From contig NC_134441.1 in assembly GCF_030867145.1 (NCBI RefSeq), forward strand, positions 2,544,958-2,608,957: 64,000 bases of DNA, read 5' to 3'. A program made the translations under genes and the position numbers. The DNA is from Opisthocomus hoazin (taxonomy: Eukaryota > Chordata > Aves > Opisthocomiformes > Opisthocomidae). The notes under the pieces were generated by a model. It was not told where the DNA came from and did no database searches. It saw nothing but the letters and a program-made list of their open reading frames with translations. This document shows positions 34,683 to 45,133 of the stretch, piece after piece. The stretch's first letter is position 1. Every line of letters begins with the position of its first letter.

Positions 34683-37600
34683 TCAGAGCTCGGGGTCCCC
34701 CCGCTCCACCCCGCTGCCCTCGGGCCGAGCCTCCTCTTCCTCGCCGCGCCAGTCGGCGAAGGCCACTTCCCGCGCCAGCTGCTGCGGCGGCGGCCGGCCC
34801 AGCGCCAGGTTGCGGAGGGAGATGCAGGTCATGAGGATGCTGCGGGGCGGGGGGGAGACGAGATTTTTAGGGGGAGAAAAGAGGATTTTAGGGGGAGAAA
34901 AGGGGATTTGGGGGGAGAAAAGGGGATTTGGGGGGAGAAAAGGGGATTTTGGGGGAGAAAAGGGGATTTTAGGGGGAGAAAAGGGGATTTAGGGGTCCCT
35001 CACCTGCGGCGGAAGAGGTAGAACTTCTTGCGGAGGAAGCGGTGGAGGCGCTGGGCCAGGCCGGCCTCCCGCCGCCGGTTCCGCTCCTCCAGCCGCCGCT
35101 CCCGCCGCAGGAACGCCGACACCACGGGGTCCAGCGCGACCCCCGCCGCCGGCGGCTCCCCCAGGATGGGCCGCAGCTCGGGGGGCAGCGGCTCCTTCGC
35201 TGGGGGGGGTGACACACCCACCAGAAAAAGCTGAGCTGGGGGGGGACGACCGGGTGGGGGGGTTCCCCCAGAACCCCCCCCCCCCCAGCCCCCCTGGACT
35301 CACCGGTGCCGTTGCGCACGCGGTCGCGCAGCTCCTGCAGCCGCGTCAGCTCGCGCTCCAGCGCCAGCGCCGTGGTGTTGACGTAGAGGTACATGTAGCA
35401 GGACGGCTCCGGCGAGACCGTGTGCACCTTGTGGTACTGCCCCGCCGGCAGCTGGGCGCGGGGAGGGGGCGTCAGCACCCTGCGGGGACCCTTCCCCTCT
35501 GTAACGCCCCCCCCAGGGACCCTCACCTGCATCCCCTCGCCCTCCCGCAGCGAGTGGTTGCGGCGCTGCTCCACCAGCTCCACCAGCACCTCTCCCCGCA
35601 GCACCTGCAGGCTGGTGTTCCCCAGGTCCTGGCTGACGAAGTTCTCCAGGTGCAGGCCTGGGGAACGAGAAATGGGGGTGCTCTGAGGATATCCCAGCGT
35701 GGCAGGGGTTGGGAGGGTCCTCTGGGGGTCATCTAGTCCAAGCTCCTAACGAAGCAGGGTCACCCAGAGCAGGGGGCACAGCACCGCGGCCAGGCGGGGC
35801 TGGAATATCTCCAGAGAAGGAGACTCCACAGCCTCCCTGGGCAGCCTGGGCCAGAGCTCCGGCACCCTCAGAGGGAAGAAGTTCTTCCTCGGGTTCAGCT
35901 GGAGCTTCCTCTGCTTCAGTTTGTGCCCGTTGCCCCTTGTCCTGTCGCTGGGCACCACTGGAAAGAGTCTGGCCCTGTCCTCCTGACCCCCACCCTGCAG
36001 ATATTTCGAGGCATTTCTAAGGTCCCCTCTCAGCCTTCTCTTCTCCAGGCTGAACAAGCCCAGCTCCCTCAGCCTCTCCTCGCAGGAGAGATGCTCCAGT
36101 CCCCTCCTCATCCTCGCAGCCCTGCACTGGGCTCTCTCCAGTAGCTCCTCATCTTTCTTGCACCGGGGAGCCCAGCACTGGACCCAGCACTGCAGATGGG
36201 GCCTCCCCAGGGCAGAGCAGAGGGGGAGGAGAACCTCCCTCGCCCTGCTGCCCACACTCTTCTTGATGCACCCCAGGATCCCATTGGCCTTCTTGGCACC
36301 CAGGGCACGCTGCTGGCTCATGGTCACCCTGTCGTCCCCCAGCACTCCCAGTCCCTCTCCGCAGAGCTGCAATATGGGGGATCCCCCCCACCCTCAGGGC
36401 GCCCCCCCAAACCCCAGGGGTTCCCCCCCGTACCGGGGAAGTCGGCGATGAAGACGGCGTCGGTGTGTCCGTCCAGCCGGCTCTCCAGCTCCCGCAGCCG
36501 CTCGCGCCACGGCGACAGCTCCAGCAGCAGCGGCAGCACCCAGGGCGTGGGGCTCCACGGGGACCACGGTGCCCGCACCAGGTCCACCCGCGGGTCCACC
36601 AGCCTGCGGGGACGCGCCGTCAGCACTCCCAAACCGCTCCCCGCACCCCTAAACTCCATACCCCCCCCCCCAAAAACCTCTGCTGGAAGCGGTCGTTGAT
36701 GGAGACCCAGATGTCGAAGTAGAGCTGGGGCTGGGAGACGTTGTAGCGGGGCAGGAGCTCGCTCAGGCAGGTCGAGTACTGCTTCAGCATGTCCACGTGG
36801 TCCTTCCAGCGCCGCGTCTGCGTGAACACCTACACGGGGAGGGGGGGGCTGCGTCGGCAGCGGGGAACCCCCCCTCCCGCCGCCCCCCGCCCCGGGGTCC
36901 CCGCTCACCCCCGGTTTGAGGTAGCCCACCTCCCCGGTGAGCCCGTCGCGGTAGGTGATCTTGACGTGCTGGTGGGAGCGGGAGTGGACCATCATGTCCC
37001 AGGAGTAGCCGTAGAGGCCGTTGGTCCAGCTGTTGTAGCCCTGGGGGGGGGGGACGGGAGACGTGGGGGGGGGCAGCAGTGTGTGTGGCCCCCCCCCCCG
37101 GTGACGGGGAGGGGATGGGGACCCCCGGTATCCCCCCTTCTCCATCCCCCGGTGCAGCCCTTTCCCATGGAGTAACAACCTCTGTGCCCCCCCTCCTTGT
37201 TAACGTGCCCCCCCCTTGTTAACATGCCCCCCCCAACCCCCCCCCACATCCCCAGGCCCCAACTCTCACCCCGCCCCGCGTCCCCAAAAATGACCCTTGT
37301 GTCCCCAAAAATATCCCCCGTGTCCCTAAAAGACACCCCCCCGTTCCTGAAAGTGCCCCCCCCGTGCTTTAAAAACTACCCTCCATCCCCAGAAATACCC
37401 CCCATCCAAAAAAATACCCTCACAGCCCCCAAAATGCCCCCCATCCAAAAAAATGCCCTCACGTCCCCCACAATGCCCGTGTCCCCCAAAATAGCCCCCA
37501 TCCCTAGAAATACCCCCCCAATCAAAAAAACGCCCTCAAGTCGCCCAAAATGCCCCCCATCTCCCCTAAAATCCCCCCCATCCCCAGAAATACCCCCATC

Positions 37601-40600
37601 CAAAAAAAATGCCCTCACGTCCCCCAAATTGCCCCCTCCATGTCTCCCAAATACCTCCCCATCCCCAGAAATACCCCCCAATCAAAAAAATGTCCTCACA
37701 GCCCCCAAAATGCCCCCTCCATGTCCCCCCAAATACCCCCCCATCCTCAGAAATACCCCCCCATGCCCAGAAATACCCCCCTGATCAAAAAAATGCGCTC
37801 ACGTCCCCCAAAATACCCCCTCCATGTCCCCCAAATCCCCCCCCTCCAAAAAAACGCCCTCACGTCCCCCCAGATGCCCCCCATGTGCCCCCCCAGTGCC
37901 CCCCCCGCCCCCGGCAGTGCCCCCACCTGGGTGATGAAGTGGGAGTAGGGCAGGAAGAGCTGCGCCAGCACGTAGAGGATGGTGAAGGCGGCGGCCAGGT
38001 GCTGGCGAGGCCGAAGGCCCCCCCGCCCCCCGTAGTGGCAGTCGGGGCTGCGCTGGGGGGGCTGGGTGCTGGGCAGCCCCCCCCGCAGCCAGCCCGGGCA
38101 GCGGGCGCAGAGCCGGCGGGGCCAGCTGGGGTGGCAGAACAGCCCGCTGCTGGCCAGCATGACGTAGGGGAACATCCCTGGGGGGGGGCACGGCACCCTC
38201 AGGGACCCCCGTGGTGGGTGGGGAGGGGGCCCTGCCCGGGGGGGGGTGATTGGGGGGGGTGGGAGGGTGCCCCTGCCCATGCTGGGGGTGATTTGGGGGT
38301 GCCCAGGTGTCGCCTGCCCAGACTGGGTGTGCCTCAGTGCCCCTGCCCAGGTTGGGGGTGCTCCAGGGGTCCCGTTCCCAGGGTGGGGGTGATTTGGGGG
38401 GGGTGCTTGGGTGCCCCTGCCCTGGCTCAGGCTGTTTTGGGGGTGCCCAGGTGTCCCCTGCCCAGGCTAGGGGTGTTTTGGGGGGTGCCTGGGTGCCCCT
38501 GCCCTGGCTCTGGGTGCTCCAGGGGTGCCCCTGCCCCAGCTCAGACTGTTTTGGGGGTGCCCAGGTGTCCCCTGTCCAGGCTAGGGGTGTTTTGGGGGGT
38601 GCCTGGGTGCCCCTGCCCAGGTTAGGGGTGCTCTGGGGGGGGGGTCAGAGGGTGCCCCTGCCCTGGCTCGGGGTGTTTTGGGGGTGCCCAGGGGTTCCCT
38701 GCTCAGGGTGGGGGTGATTTGGGAGTGCCCGGGTGCCCCAGCCCTGGCTCTGGGTGCTCCAGGGGTGCCCCTGCCCAGGGTGGGGGTGATTCAGGGGGTG
38801 CCCCTGCCCTGGCTTGGGGTGTTTTGGGGGTGCCCGGGGTCCTCTGCGCTGTCTTGGGTGTTTTGGGGGTTCTCAGGTGCCCCTGCCCTGGCTCGGGGTC
38901 TTTTGTGGGTGCCCCTGCCCATGCTGAGGGTGATTTGGGGGGTGCCCAGGTGCCCCTGCCCTAGTTCGGGGTGCCCCTGCCCCGGCTCAGGGTCTTTTGG
39001 GGGTGCCCAGGATCCCCTGCGCAGGGTGGGGATGTTTCAGGGGGGGCATAGGAGGGTGCCCGGGTGCCCCTGCCCAGCTCGGGGTGTTCTGGGGGTGCCC
39101 AAGGAGTCCCCTGTGCTGTCTTGGGTGTTTTGGGGGTGCTTTGGTGCCCCCCACCCCATCTGGGGGTGCTTTGGGGGGTGCCTGGGTGCCCCTGCCCAGG
39201 TTAGGGGTGCTCTGAGGGGGAGGGTCACAGGGTGTTTCTGCCCTGGCTCAGGGTGTTTTGGGGGTGCCCAATGGTCCCCTGCGCTGTTTTGGGGGGGTTC
39301 TCGGGTGTCCTCACCCCATCTGGGGGTGCTTTGGGGGGTGCCTGGGTGCCCCTGCCCTGGTTCAGGCTGTTTTGGGGGTGCCCAGGTGTCCCCTGCCCAG
39401 GCTGGGGGTGTTTCAGGGGTGCCCGTGTCCCCTGCCCAGGTTAGGGGTGCTCTGGGGGGGGGTCAGAGGGCGTCTCTGCCCTGGTTCAGGGTGTTTTGGG
39501 GTGGGGGGAGTGCCTGGGTGCCCCTGCCCTGGCTCGGGGTGCTCCAGGGGTGCCCCTGCCCAAGCTGGGGGTGTTTGGGGGGGGCATAGGAGGGTGCCTG
39601 GGTGCCCAAGGCATCCCCTGCACTCTCCTGGGTGTTTTGGGGGTGCATGGGTGCCCCCACCCATCTGGGCGTGCCCTGGGGGGGGTGCCTGGATGCCCCT
39701 GCCCTGGCCTGGGGTGTTTTGGGGATGCCCAAGGCATCCCCTGCGCTCTGCTGGGTGTTTTTGGGGTGCCCTGGGGGGGTGCCCCCGTCCCTCACCGATG
39801 CTGAAGAGCTGCGAGTTCATGCAGTGGAAGTAGGTGACGAAGAGGAGGGCGAGGGGCCGCGTGGCGTCGAAGAAGAGCAGGAAACCGGCCGAGAGGTCGA
39901 GCGCCAGCCCCCCGCCGTGCACCACCAGCCGGCTGGTCAGCTCCTCCGACAGCACCAGCCTGCGGGCGGGGGGGCCGTCACCCTCCTCTTCCTCACCCCG
40001 GCACCCTCCTCACCCTCCTCACCCTCCTCCTCCTCACCTGAAGGGCGCGAAGAGCCAGTGGCGGGCGAGGGAGCCCATGGAGTAGCCGCCCACCCAGTCG
40101 GCGTCCAGCTTCTTCAGCCCGGCGATGAAGTAGACGATGAAGATCTGGAGGGACGAGGTGACGGAGGTGGGTGGGTGACGGGGGGGGACACCCCGGGGTG
40201 GGGGACGAGGTGGGGGGGGGGACACCCCGGGGGTCCGGGCGCCCACCTGGGCGCGCAGCAGGGCGTAGTTCCACAGCGGCACGTGGGCGTTCCTCTTCTG
40301 GGGACGGAAGAGCCCGTCCAGGGACCTGCGGGGACACCGGGGGGGGGGGACACACAGCCCGGAGAAGAGGGGGTGACCAGGCCGGGTCACGTGCCACCAC
40401 CCCACGGGGACGCGGGGCTGTGAGGGACAGCGGGACCACTCCTGGGGACACCCCTTGGGGACACAGAGCCATGGGGACACCCATGGGGACACCAGGAACA
40501 CCCCTGGGGACATGGCACCATGGGGACACTGGGACCACCCCATGGGGACACCCTTGGGGACACCAGGAACCCCCCTGGGGACATGGCACCATGGGGACAC

Positions 40601-43600
40601 TGGGACCACCCCATGGGGACACCCCTGGGGACACCAGGAACCCCCCTGGGGACATGGCACCATGGGGACACTGGGACCACCCCATGGGGACACCCCTGGG
40701 GACACCAGGAACACCCCTTGGGACACCCCTGAGGAACACAGAGCCATGGGGCCACCCCTGGGGGACACAGTGCCACGGGGACACCCCTTGGGGGCATCAA
40801 GCCACAGGACTACCCCTGGGGACACCCATGGGGGACACAGAGCCATGGGGACATCAGGAACACCCCTTGGGACACCCCTGAGGGACACAGAGCCATGGGG
40901 CCACCCCTGGGGGACACAGTGCCACGGGGACACCCCTTGGGGACATCGAGCCACGGGACCACCCCTGGGGACACCCATGGGGGACACAGAGCCATGGGGA
41001 CACCAGGAACACCCCTGGGGACACCCATTGGCGACACCCAGCCCCGGGGACACCAGGAATACCCCTGGGTGCCGTGGTGGGGGTGCCATGGCAGGGTGGT
41101 GGCAGCAGGGTTGTGGTGGTGGCAGGGTGGCAGCGGCAGGGGTGCCATGGCGGGGTCATGGTGGTGGTGCCATGGTGTAGGTGCGGTGAGGGGATCGTGG
41201 TGGTGGCAGGGTGGCAGTGACAGGGGTGCCATGGTGGGGCTGTGGTAGTGGCAGGGGTGCCACGATGGCGGGACCGTGGCGGGGGATGGCAGTGGTGGGA
41301 TTGTGGCAGTGGCGGGGTGCCATGGTGGGGTGGCAGTGGCAGGGTGGTGCCAGCGGGGCTGTGGTGGTGGCAGGGTGCCATGGTGGGGTCATGGTGGTGC
41401 CAGCAGTGCCACGATGGCAGTGCCATGGTGGAGGTGTGGTGGTGGGGTCATGCTGGTGGCAGGGTGGCAGTGGCAGGGGTGCCATGGCAGGGGTGCCATG
41501 ACAGGGTCATGCTGGTGGCAGGGGTGCCATGGTGGTGATGCCATGGTGGGGGTGTGGTGACGGGGTCGTGGCCATGGCAGGGGTGCCATGGTGGGGTGGC
41601 AGTGGCAGGGGTGCCATGGTGGGGTGCCATGGCAGGGTGGTGCCAGCGGGGTCGTGGTGGTGGCAGGGTGCCATGATGGGGGGACCATGGTGGGGGATGG
41701 CAGTGGTGGCACTGGGGCAGTGGCGGGGTGCCCTGGTGGGGTGGCAGGGTGCTGGGGTGCCCGGGCAGGGTGGCGGGGTGCCCTGGCAGGGTGCCGGGGT
41801 GCCCTGGCGGGGTGGCGGGGTGGCGGGGTGCCCTGGCGGGGTGGCGGGGTGCCCGGGCGGGGTGGCGGGGTGCCGGGGTGCCCTGGCGGGGTGGCGGGGT
41901 GCCCTGGCAGGGTGGCGGGGTGCCCGGGCGGGGTGCCCTGGCGGGGTGGCGGGGTCCCCTGGCAGGGTGGCGGGGTGCCCTGGCGGGGTGGCAGGGTGGC
42001 GGGGTGCCCCGGCAGGGTGCTGGGGTGCCCTGGCAGGGTGGCGGGGTGCCCCGGCAGGGTGCTGGGGTGCCCTGGCAGGGTGGCGGGGTGCCCTGGCGGG
42101 GTGCCGGGGTCCCCAGGTGGAGCGGCGGGGACGCACCCGTAGCGGTCGGCGCCCAGCAGCGCCAGCTGCCCGGCCAGCAGCCCGTAGAGGTAGGAGTGGT
42201 TGTTCCAGGCGCCCTTGTCCAGCAGCAGCAGGTACCAGTAGGGCCCCAGGAAGGCGCCGCAGCTCAGCCGGTAGCAGCACCCCGACAGCACGCCCAGCGC
42301 CCCTGCGCCCGCACCGCCCGCTGCCACCCACCGACGGGGCCGGCCCCGCGCCACCCCCGCTGCCCCTCCTGCCCCGGTGCCCGGCCCAGTGCCCGGCCCC
42401 ATCCCAGTGCCCATCCCAGTGCCCATCCCTGTCCCAGTAGCCATCCCAGTACCCATACTAATTCCCATGCCTGTCTCAGTGCCCATCCCAGTGCCCATGC
42501 CCAGCACCCATCCCAGTACTCATCCCAGTATCCATCCCCGTCCCCATCCCTGTCCCAGTACCCATCCCAATACCCATACCTGTCCCTGTGCCCATCCCCA
42601 TGCCCATCCCAGTACCCATCCCTGTCCCAGTACCTATCCCAGTATCCATCCCCGTCCCCATCCCCATCCCTGTCCCCATGCCCATCCCAGCTCCCGTCCC
42701 TGTCCCCATGCCCATCCCAGCTCCCATCCCTGTCCCCATGCCCATCCCTGTCCCCATCCCTGTCCCCGTGCCCGTCCCAGTGCCCCACTCCCACCACAGG
42801 GCCAGTCCCCACCACCGCTCCCATCGCTGCCCCAGTGCTGCCCCCACGTCCCCCGCTCTGTCCTCACATCCCCCTCTGTCCCCATGTCCCCCCAACTCCC
42901 CCCACATCCCCCTCTGTCCCATGTGTCCCCACGTCCCCCTGTGTGGCCCCATGTCCCCCTCTCTGTCCCTGTCCCCCCGTGTCCCTCCTATGTCCCCACT
43001 TTCCCCCTCTGTCCCCGCATCCCCCTTGTCCCTCCTGTGTGTCCCCACATCCCCACCCGTCCCCATGTCCCCCCCGTGTCCCCACATCCCCCCCATGTCC
43101 CGCTCTCTGTCCCCACACCCCATGTCCCCATGTCCCGCCCTGTCCCCACATCCCCATGTCCCCATGTACCCCTCTCTGTCCCTGTGTCCCCATGTCCCCC
43201 TGTGTGTCCCCACATCTCCTGTGTGTCCCCATGTCCCCTCTCTGTCCCATGTCTCCCCACATCCTCCCTCTGTCCCCGTGTGTCCCCACATCCCCCGTGT
43301 GTCCCCACATCCCCCCTCTGTCCCATGTCCCCCCTCTGTCCCCCTGCGTGTCCCTAAATGCCCTGTGTGTCCCCACGTCCCCCCTCTGTCCCATGTGTCC
43401 CCACGTCCCCCCGTGTGTCCCCACATCCCCCTGTGTGTCCCCATGTCCCCCCTCTGTCCCCCCCTGTGTCCCCCCGTCCCCCATGTGTCCCCCCATGTGT
43501 CCCCCCGTCCCCCGTGTGTCCCCCCCGCCCCCCTGTCCCCCCGCGCCCCGTACCCAGCGCCATGGCGGCGTACAGCAGGTACATCCACTCGAGGGGCAGG

Positions 43601-44867
43601 GGCCGCAGGGCGGGCAGCAGCGGGAAGCGGCACAGCTCCAGCCCGGGCAGGAACCGGCGCTCCAGCTGCGCCAGCCCGCGCTCCTGCGGCACGTCCAGCG
43701 CCATCAGCAGCCCTGGGGGGGGCGGGGGGGTCAGCGGCCGGGCACCCCCCCCCCAACCCCCCCCCGCGGCCTGGGGGGGCCCGGCCGGGCACTGACCCCC
43801 GCCTCGACCTTCGCTCCCGCGCTGACGTGGCACCGCCCGGACGCGAGGGCCCCCCCCCCCCCCCCCCCGAGGGTTTGGGACCCCCCCCGAGGGTCTGCGA
43901 CCCCCCCCCGAGGGTTTGGGACCCCCCCCGAGGGTCTGCGACCTCCCCCGAGGGTTTGGGACCCCCCCCGAGGGTCTGGGACCCCCCCCCGAGGGTCTGC
44001 GACCCCCCCCGAGGGTTTGGGACCCCCCCCAGGATGCCTGGGAACCTCCCCCCCCGAGGGTCTGGGACCCCCCCCGGATGCCTGGGAACCTCCCCCCCCC
44101 CAAGGGTTTGGGACCCCCCTCAAAGTCCTGATCCCCCCGGCCCCTCCCCCCCCCCCCCCCCCCGATCCCTCCCGGTTCTCCCGGCCCCCCCAAAGCCCCG
44201 GCCCCCCCCCCCCCCCCGATCCCCTCATGACCCCTTGAACCCCCCCGGACCCCAAACCCTCGGGCCCCCCCCCGATCCCCCTGGTGACCCCGATTTCCCC
44301 GGCTCCTCTGGGCCCCCTCGATCCCCTCCGCCCCCCTGATCCCCCCGGACCCCAAAGCCTTGGGCCCCCCAGACCCCCCAAACTCCCCCGATCCCTCCCA
44401 GCCCCCCCGGTTACCCCAATTCCCCCGGGACCCCCAGATCCTCCCCGGTTCCACCGATCCCCCCGGGACTCCCCGATCCCCCCAGACCCCCGATCCCCCC
44501 CGGCCGCCCCGCTCCCCCCCGCTCCCGCCGCCCCCCCGCACCGAAGGCGGCCCGGAAGGCGCCCAGCGCGGCGGGGTCCTCGGGCCGGTGCAGCAGCCGC
44601 ACGAAGCGGTGCCACCGCGTCAGGTCCCGCAGCTCGAAGCCCAGGAGCCGCCGGGCCAGGCCGGGCCCCGCACCGGGTCCCGCACCGGGCTCCTTCGCGG
44701 GGGGGGCCGGGGGGGGGTCGGGGGGAGGCCCCGCCGCTCCCCCCCGCTCCGGTCGCCTCCGCCGGGCCGGGCCTGCAAGCGGGGTCAGGGATCAGGGGTC
44801 ACGAGGTCACGGGGTCACGGGGTCCCGCACCCCCGCAGCCCCGCTCCGCACCCTCCGCCGCCGCCAT
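34683..44867 (-). CDS. GGCX: GGCX, vitamin K-dependent gamma-glutamyl carboxylase
   Basis: Multipass ER membrane enzyme that converts Glu to Gla in clotting factors, osteocalcin and matrix Gla protein using reduced vitamin K, O2 and CO2. Fifteen exons: 44867-44831, 44772-44542, 43712-43554, 42302-42137, 40325-40247, 40144-40038, 39959-39796, 38177-37927, 37040-36909, 36829-36678, 36603-36434, 35657-35527, 35451-35304, 35199-35004, 34839-34683; 2280 nt, 759 aa (human 758, also 15 exons). The catalytic-base lysine of human Lys218 is present in [19 protein letters not shown], at about residue 236 here. Other signatures: [86 protein letters not shown]. Hydrophobic segments occur in exons 3, 4, 6, 7 and 8. 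Nearly every larger intron is a different minisatellite; intron 11 holds a CR1 copy. Frame intact throughout. Confidence 0.97.
34855..34996. repeat. ~20-bp repeat filling GGCX intron 14
   Basis: Six to seven copies of GGGGGAGAAAAGGGGATTTT within an intron of 164 bp. On the transcribed strand the repeat reads as a pyrimidine-rich CCCC-TTTTCTCCCCC array that leads into the acceptor of exon 15. Confidence 0.93.
35692..36375 (-). mobile_element. CR1 LINE, 5'-truncated 3' end
   Basis: Non-LTR retrotransposon of the chicken repeat 1 family, sense on minus, inside GGCX intron 11. The sense strand reads through the C-terminal part of the ORF2 reverse transcriptase: [75 protein letters not shown] and [17 protein letters not shown] are all family hallmarks. 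It continues to the GGAGCTTGGACTAGATGACC segment near the 3' end. The usual ATTCTRTG terminal repeats are not recognisable. About 680 bp; one frame stays open for ~200 codons, suggesting modest age. Its presence is the strongest evidence for a sauropsid genome. Confidence 0.95.
37195..37925. repeat. Minisatellite in GGCX intron 8
   Basis: Units of about 50-65 bp, CCCCCATCCCCAGAAATACC, CCATCCAAAAAAATGCCCTC and ACGTCCCCCAAAATGCC, about a dozen copies. A-runs alternate with C-runs. Ends at the exon 8 donor. Confidence 0.93.
38250..39785. repeat. Minisatellite in GGCX intron 7
   Basis: About 35 units of ~43 bp with CCCCTGCCC(A/T)GG, CTNGGGGTG, TTTTGGGGGTGCCC phrases, 1.5 kb in all. Fills the intron between exons 7 and 8. 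Confidence 0.94.
40430..41060. repeat. GGGGACACC minisatellite in GGCX intron 4
   Basis: Units built from CACCCCTGGGGACACC, CATGGCACCATGGGGACACT and GGGACCACCCCATGGGGACA; a phrase of about 81 bp recurs at least three times, then a longer phrase of ~130 bp recurs twice. First of two arrays in this intron. Confidence 0.93.
41065..42115. repeat. GGTGCCATGG / GGGGTGGCGGGGTGCC minisatellite in GGCX intron 4
   Basis: Two related sub-arrays. To about 41720, GTGGTGGCAGGGTGCCATGG units; then to 42115, ~20-25-bp units GGCGGGGTGGCGGGGTGCCC with CTGG variants. Runs up to the exon 4 donor at 42136. Confidence 0.93.
42370..43545. repeat. Two C-rich minisatellites in GGCX intron 3
   Basis: 42370-42790 is a 6/12/18-bp repeat of CCCATCCC(A/T)GT(C/A)CC type. 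42840-43545 is a TGTCCCCA(C/T)(A/G)TCCCCC repeat of 20-30 bp. Because the first has periods divisible by three it generates Pro-rich open frames on plus and Gly/Met/Thr-rich ones on minus, none real. Confidence 0.93.
43850..44540. repeat. C-run repeat in GGCX intron 2
   Basis: 43850-44115 has about ten ~25-bp units of GAGGGT(T/C)TG(G/C)GACCCCCCC; the remainder to 44540 is degenerate CCCCGATCCC sequence with very long C-runs. Confidence 0.88.
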
Positions 44868-45133
44868 CGCTACGGCCACGCCCCCCGGCCCGCCCCTCCC
44901 CTCTACGTCACGGGGCGCGGCCGCCAATCGCCACCGCCCTCGGCGTAAGGGGCGGGGGGCGCGCGCCTCACCCCCCTCCCTCGTCCCCCCTCCGCCCACC
45001 AATCCCCTGTCACCCCCCGACCCCGCCGCGCCCCCTGACCCCGCCGCGCCCCCTGACCCCGCCCCCGCGGCGCCGCCGATCCCGGAAGCCCGGGGCGGGG
45101 CCGCGGCGGGAGCGGAGCGGAGCGGGGCCGGCC

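Noticed and set aside
41728-44238. Pro-rich plus-strand frame of 836 codons
   Set aside because: It runs over minisatellites and antisense to GGCX exons 2-4; the conserved protein is on the minus strand.
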